Part shown: in pieces, positions 29,660 through 35,049 of the stretch
How the letters are laid out: each line of letters starts with the position of its first letter
How positions within the stretch are numbered: position 1 is the stretch's first letter
Origin: Chromera velia
Taxonomy: Eukaryota; Sar; Chromeraceae
Assembly (NCBI GenBank): GCA_018398765.1
Contig: JAHBMJ010004573.1
Span: 1-35,049, forward strand
Direction of reading: 5' to 3'
DNA length: 35,049 bases
Translations under genes and position numbers: made by a program
Notes under the pieces: generated by a model
Told to the model about the DNA's origin: nothing
Database searches by the model: none
What the model saw: only the letters and a program-made list of their open reading frames with translations

Positions 29660-32366
29660 TTAACACTTTGAAATGCCAGGCTGTGTTGAGGTTCCTCGGT
29701 CTTCCCCACCTTCAACTACTTTTTCTCCAAGGACCTTCACGTCGCCCTGTTTGAGGAAAATAACCTGAACTCCTGGAAGAGTCTGGAGCACAGGGGCAAG
29801 CAGGTCGCATACTTCAGTCTTCAGCTTGCTGTCCGCTGAAGGCCTTTGGACAGCATCGCCAAAGGTTCGGCTGCTTACCGGTATTGTAAGCGGGGTTCGG
29901 TGCGTGAGGATCAGATCTAGAGTTGGGCCTTCTCGCCTGTGTATGCTCTGCAAGTAGGTGCGGGAAGGTGGAGACACAAGAAAAGGAAGTGGATTATACA
30001 CGCGATCCAATAGGCACATTGGCAGAGAGAAAGCCAGTGCGACAAAAAGATTAAGCCTGTAAAGAGACACTCGAAAGGGAGCCAACGACCATGGAGGAAC
30101 GCCGAAAAAGAAAACTCACAATCGCTATCAGAAGAGTAGAAATTCTATGAATGCAAGAACACCCCGGATGGATGAACCGAACCGGCAGGCAGTGCAGAAG
30201 AGAACCCCGGTAACCCGGTCAGCCATCAATGGAAATACTGAAGCATCCAGCTGTATGCATGCACAATCAAAAGACAAGCATCTGAAGTGAAGGAAGGGAT
30301 GAAGGTGCTTTACATCATCACACTGATGCTCGATCAGCCCCTGCAACCTGCATGACCGTCTGTCCCACCCCCCCACCCACCAACCCAAGGAGGACAAGCT
30401 GTCCCTGCAACTTCCAGGAAGACCTTCAAAAGCCCCGGTGTAAGGTGTCCTCCTCCCAGTTCCCCCCCCTCTTCCGGCACCGATATTTCTGTGAACACTG
30501 CTTTTAGTTTGTCTCTTTTCAGAACGCTATGGCAGAGCGCAGTGAAGATAAACACCATCTGGTTTTTCCATCGGATCAGTCCCTGCAAGCAGGGGGAAAA
30601 GGGGAAAATCGAATGGTAACAAGCAGACTTGCAAGTATGTACAGAGGGCATCGACAGAGAACAGGCCATGAAAGCGTCGACAGAGCCACCAACCATGCTA
30701 CCAAGTAATCAAAGCATTCCTGAAAAAGTTCCGAAAGAAAGGAACACCACACCAGCGCAAAAAGAAAGAGACTAGAAAAGGAAGGAACGAGACTGCAGGA
30801 AGAAAGGAAGGAAAGAAGAAAGGACAGGATGAATGAAGGGGATGAGAGATCAAGCTCCAAAAATCAGGAAAATGGCGGATTAAGGCAGGGAGGAGTGAAA
30901 AAGACACTGAGAAACATTACTCAACAAAAACATGCCGGAACCAATGAGACCATGAGAGAGAGAGAGACCCACGGACCTGAGCGACTTTGCCATCTTCGAC
31001 ATTATAAAGTTTGTCGGGTCCGTTATCTCCAAAGTAGAGGACAAATTCGGATCCCTCTGCAAGGACACACACACACACACACACACACAGAGGAGACGGA
31101 TATGCACAGACAGTCACATAGACGCCCGCGGGCACACACTCATGCGCAGACTCGCGCATTATAAACGCCCGCACATCCAGGCATGCACACAGATGGACAC
31201 ATACGCACACGGACAAACGTACATACCGACGGTAAGGATTGAGTAAGTCAGTCAGCGAGCAAGGAAGCAAAACAAATGCACTCAATCTGCGGCCTCACTG
31301 TTCTGTCGACTCTTATGCAACCTAGCTGGACCTTCTCAGAAGAGCACCCGACTGATCCGTTGTCTACCGCCGGGGCTTCACACGACTATCACGACTTCAT
31401 GTGTGCATGCAGAAATGCAAACGCACACACATGCACTTTTTTGACTGACCTGAGTTTCCGATCAGCGCAACACTGGAGGAATCGTCATCCATTCCGCCCA
31501 AGCAGGGTCTCTCTGCGTACACAGGAGGCAGAAACCCGACCTTGTGTCTGACAGACCACACCCCGAACAGAGATAGACCCAGAGAACCCGAAGATCCGAG
31601 GACGAGAGGGTCCGAGTGGAGGGCAGCGGACGCCACGTCTGCGCACATTGTGGCCGTTGCTTCGACAGGCGTGAAGGGAGGTTGGTCGTCCAAGTCCTCC
31701 CACTTCTTTTTTCGGGGTTCCACTTCAAAGAACTCAACACGCCCAGGAGAGGCCTTGGGGATTCCCTTCTCACTCATTCCGACCGCCCCGCCCTGAGTGA
31801 CAGACAGACAGACAGACAATACGATATGAGTCTGAAACAACAATAGATGCAAAATGTGATTGAAGGAAAATTAGAGACTACCTCGGCTGCGCAAAACCAG
31901 AATTCAGGTCGACGAGGAGAATAGCGATGCAACAGCACAAAGCAAAAACGTGAACCTTATTCGCGCAGAGACCGTTGCCTGACCTGAGTGACGTCAGATG
32001 AGAGGACGTTGTTGAAGAGACTTCTTCTCACCTGCCCGACTGTCCGTCTGAGTGCAAGGACGGGCAGCCTCCTCGCGATAGGAAGAGCCCCAGCCAGAAT
32101 TGCCAAGTCCATCGTGTTCTCGAGATGTCCGTTTGACAGCCAGACGCCTGCATGTCAATGACAAGTCGTTTTGTTGATTTGTCTCTCTGTATGGGGTTTA
32201 CAAGAAGCCAATATGGAAACATATGCGGTTTGAATGATTCTCTTGCCAGGCAAAAGGAAGGTGTCCGCAGATTCCCGTGTGACTTCACAAGAAAATCTGG
32301 AGAGCGTTTCCATGACCCACCAGGTGTTGACGAAGACAAACTGACAGATACACGAGAACACATACA

Positions 32367-32425
<59 letters not shown>

Positions 32426-33350
32426 CAAGAAAAGGAAGGAAGGAAGGAAGGAAGGAAGGAAGGGAGGAAGGGAGGAAGACAGAGAGAAGGAAACAAGAAG
32501 AGAGGCAAGGAGACAGAGAAGCCCTTCCCCTCCTACCTTTGAGGTGTTCCTTCAACAAAAAGAGCGCCCCCTCGTCCACGTTCTGGGCCTCCGGACGGAA
32601 TCGGAGGGTCAGAGTGCGGAACGCGGGCTGCAAATTGAGAGAGTTTCGTCGCATTTTTTTTAGTTGAGAGAGCAGAAGAAAGTCTGCACATGTCCTTACT
32701 TCATTGACCTTTTCAGGCGGAGGGGCAGAAAAAGATGGACGAGGGGCGCAGGGAAAATAAAGGATGGGAGAGAGGGGACGGAAGAACAAAGGGAGAGGTC
32801 GCCGGGTGGCTAAAGAGGCAGGCAGGGGGATCAAGAGGTACCGAAAAGTAGTCTTGGGAGGGTAGAAAGGGAGGAAAGCAGGCAGGCAAACGCATTCGAT
32901 ATGAGAAAACACGAAGGATGGCTCAGTGGGAAGAAAGCTGAGTAGGAAAGACGGAGGGTGGTGGGAGAGGTGGTGATGACACAGCCGCAGAAAGACAAGG
33001 AGGAATCTTCAGGGGAGGGTAGAGACCAGAAGCGAGGGGGGGAGTAGAAGAAAGGGAACGAGATAGGGAAGAATGAAAATGAAGGCATCAGCCCATGAAC
33101 GCACATGTGGGAATGCGTGCATGCATGCATGCATTTGTGCCACATGCATTCTGCATGAGTGATTGACCAGAAGGGACCCCGCATCCAGTGCCAGGTAGTC
33201 GGTGCTATCCGTAAGTGAGGAGCCGCTCGCGAGAAGAAACCCAGTTGTCCGACCTGCCAAGAGGCTTCCAAATTCCCCCCCCACGATGACTTGGAGGCTG
33301 GAGACGAGGACAGCAGTGCTAGAGAGACACAGGAGAAGGACGAAGATCAT
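29660..33350 (-). CDS. Secreted class II cAMP phosphodiesterase homologue, probable pseudoenzyme
   Basis: Eight minus-strand exons: 33168-33350, 32537-32627, 31984-32147, 31450-31792, 30977-31056, 30385-30582, 30314-30340 and 29660-29947. All are GT..AG and phase-consistent, giving about 457 residues. Residues 1-18 are a signal peptide (MIFVLLLCLSSTAVLVSS). The protein then follows the PDEase_II (metallo-beta-lactamase fold) order: VIVGGEFG..TTGFLL, YLALDAGSLL, HLKGVWLSNGHLENTMDLAI, SLFNNVLSSDV, SSSVALI, YFGDNGPD (D271), LKAVFTEIS, GGGHLTP (H333), LILTHRTP (H378) and a GVQVIFLKQGD end. The family signature HxHLDH is NGHLEN at residues 97-102, so two of the three metal-binding His and the Asp are replaced. 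Hydrolysis of cyclic nucleotides is therefore doubtful. The 27-nt exon 7 and 44-nt intron before it are the least certain part. Exon 4 contains a family-unlike insert near KKKWEDLDDQPP. Confidence 0.78.
31061..31089 (+). repeat. (AC)n microsatellite at a splice acceptor
   Basis: On the transcribed strand this is (TG)n ending 5-8 nt before the acceptor CTTGCAG of phosphodiesterase exon 5 (exon starts at 31056). The placement matches that of the TG tract before mutase exon 4. Confidence 0.85.
32362..32464 (+). repeat. Compound (CA)n(GA)n(GGAA)n microsatellite
   Basis: CA units to about 32398, GA units to about 32424, then AAGG units to 32461. It lies in the 389-nt intron 32148-32536 of the phosphodiesterase gene. 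Confidence 0.85.
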
Positions 33351-34577
33351 GTCGGCATGTCAAAGGTGACAGACAGGGGCAGGAGCAGAGAGCACGCTCA
33401 AGCCGTCAGAGCTCTCAAACTATTGTTTGGAGCCACTCTGATGGATGGTTTCGCCCTGCAACGTCTTTGAGCTGGCTCGTACGTTGCCATTTCCTTCTGC
33501 ACTTTGGGTCTGTGCCGCGCATGCAGGGCAGCGTCTCTCTGAGTGGTCATTGTGTAGAAGGAAGAGCTTGATGCGGTACTGCAAAGGTTTGCTTATATGG
33601 GCCGAACAGACGTGCTTGGGATTGCTTGTATATATATATGACTACTGCTAGCTCTTGTGCACACACGCAGACACTTGCAGATTGCTACCTGCAAGCAGGG
33701 GGGGGGGCAATTAAGAGCAAAAGTTTGCGTGCGCGCGTGTATCGGTGTGCACGAGTTCGCGTTTGGACATGCCGTGGCCGCAATGCCGCATGCCGACCGC
33801 TGCAAAGCCACGGATAGCCACGGACCACGGTATCTGTTGCCCTGAATCCGACTCCTGATTGGCGTGAAGACGGTGTATTGGCAGAATGGTTCAAGTAGAT
33901 AGAACAGTTTCTCTCACATGCATATGAAAACAGCTAATCCCATTACTTCATTTTTTGAAAGTTCAGAGCATGGATCATGAGGGTTCTTCTTTATGTGTCA
34001 TGTTTTTTCAACTTAATTTGTATGAGAATATTGAAAAACCACTGGCAAGTTCTGTAAGACACTTTTCGATTGTGCAAATACATGCATAACAAAAAACCTA
34101 GATCAAATTTTCATATTTAAGCACACAGGGTACACACTACGCAGACACAGAAAAAAAGCACCGCCTACATTGGTTATACACTGAGTTGCGCTGCTGAAAC
34201 TAATTCTTAAGACTAAGTTGGACCACTCTATAGTTTCTAGTATAGTTTACAATCGTTTTTCGAGGCTTTTAAGACAGATGTTTAACTAAGAATTTCTCTT
34301 ATCGACTAACTTTAATAACAGCTTTGATAACTTACTAGTACCAAGTAACCACAAATTCAAAATTAATCTACAGAATTATACGTTTTGTGAAAAATTTCAA
34401 ACATCATGAAAAATATGTGATGAAATTTACGACTACCACATTTGTAAAACAGTAAAACCGACTCTACATAATGCAGTAAATAAATTAGTACAATTAAGTC
34501 CATTTAATTAAAAAAATCTGTCCAAGTCTGGGTTCCAGTCGCAGTATGTCGATCATCACTCTTTTTTCGATCCCCTC
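33351..34577. other. Spacer between two minus-strand genes
   Basis: The left part would be the promoter and 5' untranslated region of the phosphodiesterase-like gene (start 33350). A (TA)n-like run lies near 33630-33638 and an AT-rich block at 33900-34520. No coding region is supported; short overlapping frames at 33593-33894 are open on both strands. Confidence 0.5.
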
Positions 34578-34745
34578 TCACGGTTGGACTGGGATGGCCT
34601 GCTCTTTGTAGTACTTCAGCCTCTCTTCCCACTCAGGCAGGCCCCAGGAAGAGGAGATGGCAGGGTCGATCAGACCGTTGATGATCACTGTGGGAGTCAC
34701 GTGAATGCTGTTCTGCCGGCCGTACTTGGTGTGCAGCTTGACCTC
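34578..34745 (-). CDS. Last exon of a DsbA-like thioredoxin-fold protein (partial)
   Basis: The exon encodes 55 residues and a TGA stop (34578-34580); it begins after acceptor TTTTGCAG at 34746-34753, phase 0. It reads EVKLHTKYGRQNSIHV, then VTPTVIINGLIDPAISSSW, then GLPEWEERLKYYKEQ. The V-T-P-T-V segment is the cis-proline loop that sits opposite the CxxC active site in thioredoxin folds, and the xNGL..ISSSW..EEW end is typical of the DsbA/Thioredoxin_4 group. The CxxC half would lie in upstream exons beyond the window. Function is inferred from this C-terminal third only; redox activity cannot be judged. Confidence 0.7.
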   Translation of the reverse strand, partial: EVKLHTKYGRQNSIHVTPTVIINGLIDPAISSSWGLPEWEERLKYYKEQAIPVQP

Positions 34746-35049
34746 CTGCAAAACAAATCATGAGCGTGAGCACACGGGAATACGTAGAAAAGCTTGCGTA
34801 TCTGCGTTTGCGCACAAAAGGTTCGGGAAATGGTACATATAGACTTAGAGAACCGCCGCTGCGCACGCGAAAGAGAAACAGGAGGTCCGCGAAGGCGTTT
34901 TGTCCGCATAATGAAGCAGTCTAGGACACCCAGAATTTATTTGTCTTTCTTGTAACTACACGTCTTCAGAAAACCACCTCCACACAGAAAAACTGCCGTA
35001 CCACATTGCCAGACCCATGTCTTTCTCTGCATGTCTTCCGTTCTCTTCT
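34746..35049 (-). other. Intron of the DsbA-like gene, running off the window
   Basis: The sequence upstream of the last exon has no convincing exon on the minus strand within the window. Frames open at 34633-34909 are in a different phase from the assigned exon and lack family resemblance. Confidence 0.5.

Noticed and set aside
31057-31460. Possible CRISPR or repeat array
   Set aside because: Only AC microsatellites and loose CACA words; no spacer-repeat order, and the setting is eukaryotic.
32028-32912. Single 294-codon minus-strand frame
   Set aside because: It crosses CT/TG microsatellites and an intron; only 32537-32627 of it is assigned as exon, and the downstream exon uses another frame (VWLSNGHLEN), supported by family match.
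1-35049. tRNA, rRNA or other structured RNA genes
   Set aside because: I looked for T-loop-like GTTCRANNC with paired arms and for conserved rRNA blocks and saw none that hold up; a covariance-model scan would be decisive.

Overview
This is nuclear DNA from a eukaryote with intron-rich genes and a heavy load of nested transposons and satellites. The best clue to the organism is the phosphoglycerate mutase gene (minus strand, 10155-14229). Its product starts with a signal peptide ending VEA, directly followed by Phe and a basic, Ser/His-rich stretch. That is the two-part leader used to reach complex (secondary, red-lineage) plastids. Introns of 44-540 nt, frequent GTCAG-type donors, abundant CT/TG microsatellites and mixed class II transposons fit an alga of the chromerid/alveolate or stramenopile kind. 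A chromerid such as Chromera is my guess, not a demonstration.

Layout. 1-780: no gene seen. 781-2027 (+): the 3' part of a leucine-rich-repeat gene, followed in the same frame by an 84-bp minisatellite. 2980-7205: a hAT-like transposon with 8-bp target duplications, itself carrying a 579-bp CTAGGG-ended element (3272-3850) and a 1.7-kb Mutator-like element (4237-5963). 7976-8752 (-): a weak two-exon hypothetical gene. 10155-14229 (-): a five-exon gene for a tandem two-domain phosphoglycerate mutase. 14810-16219: a second copy of the Mutator-like element with a perfect 9-bp target duplication. 16229-25290: a satellite block with two repeat families, interrupted by an 869-bp inverted-repeat element (16844-17712) and by a 4.6-kb element (19576-24163). 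The larger element has arms of about 750 bp, and inside it a second pair of roughly 290-bp inverted repeats frames a two-exon gene. 25296-26807: small dispersed repeats. 26808-27221 (+): a two-span membrane protein with a KxKxx tail. 28085-28590: a pyrimidine tract. 29660-33350 (-): an eight-exon gene that I reconstruct as a secreted class II cyclic-nucleotide phosphodiesterase homologue whose metal-binding HxHxDH motif has decayed to NGHLEN. 34578-34745 (-): the last exon of a DsbA/thioredoxin-fold gene that continues past the window.

The host genes are unrelated housekeeping or regulatory genes and do not form an operon. The unusual content is two enzymes with altered catalytic residues (mutase domain 2 and the phosphodiesterase) and a set of nested inverted-repeat elements, two of which carry protein-coding genes. 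Splice sites were assigned by eye from GT..AG, phase agreement and family continuity. The ends of transposons were assigned from terminal inverted repeats and matching flanks.
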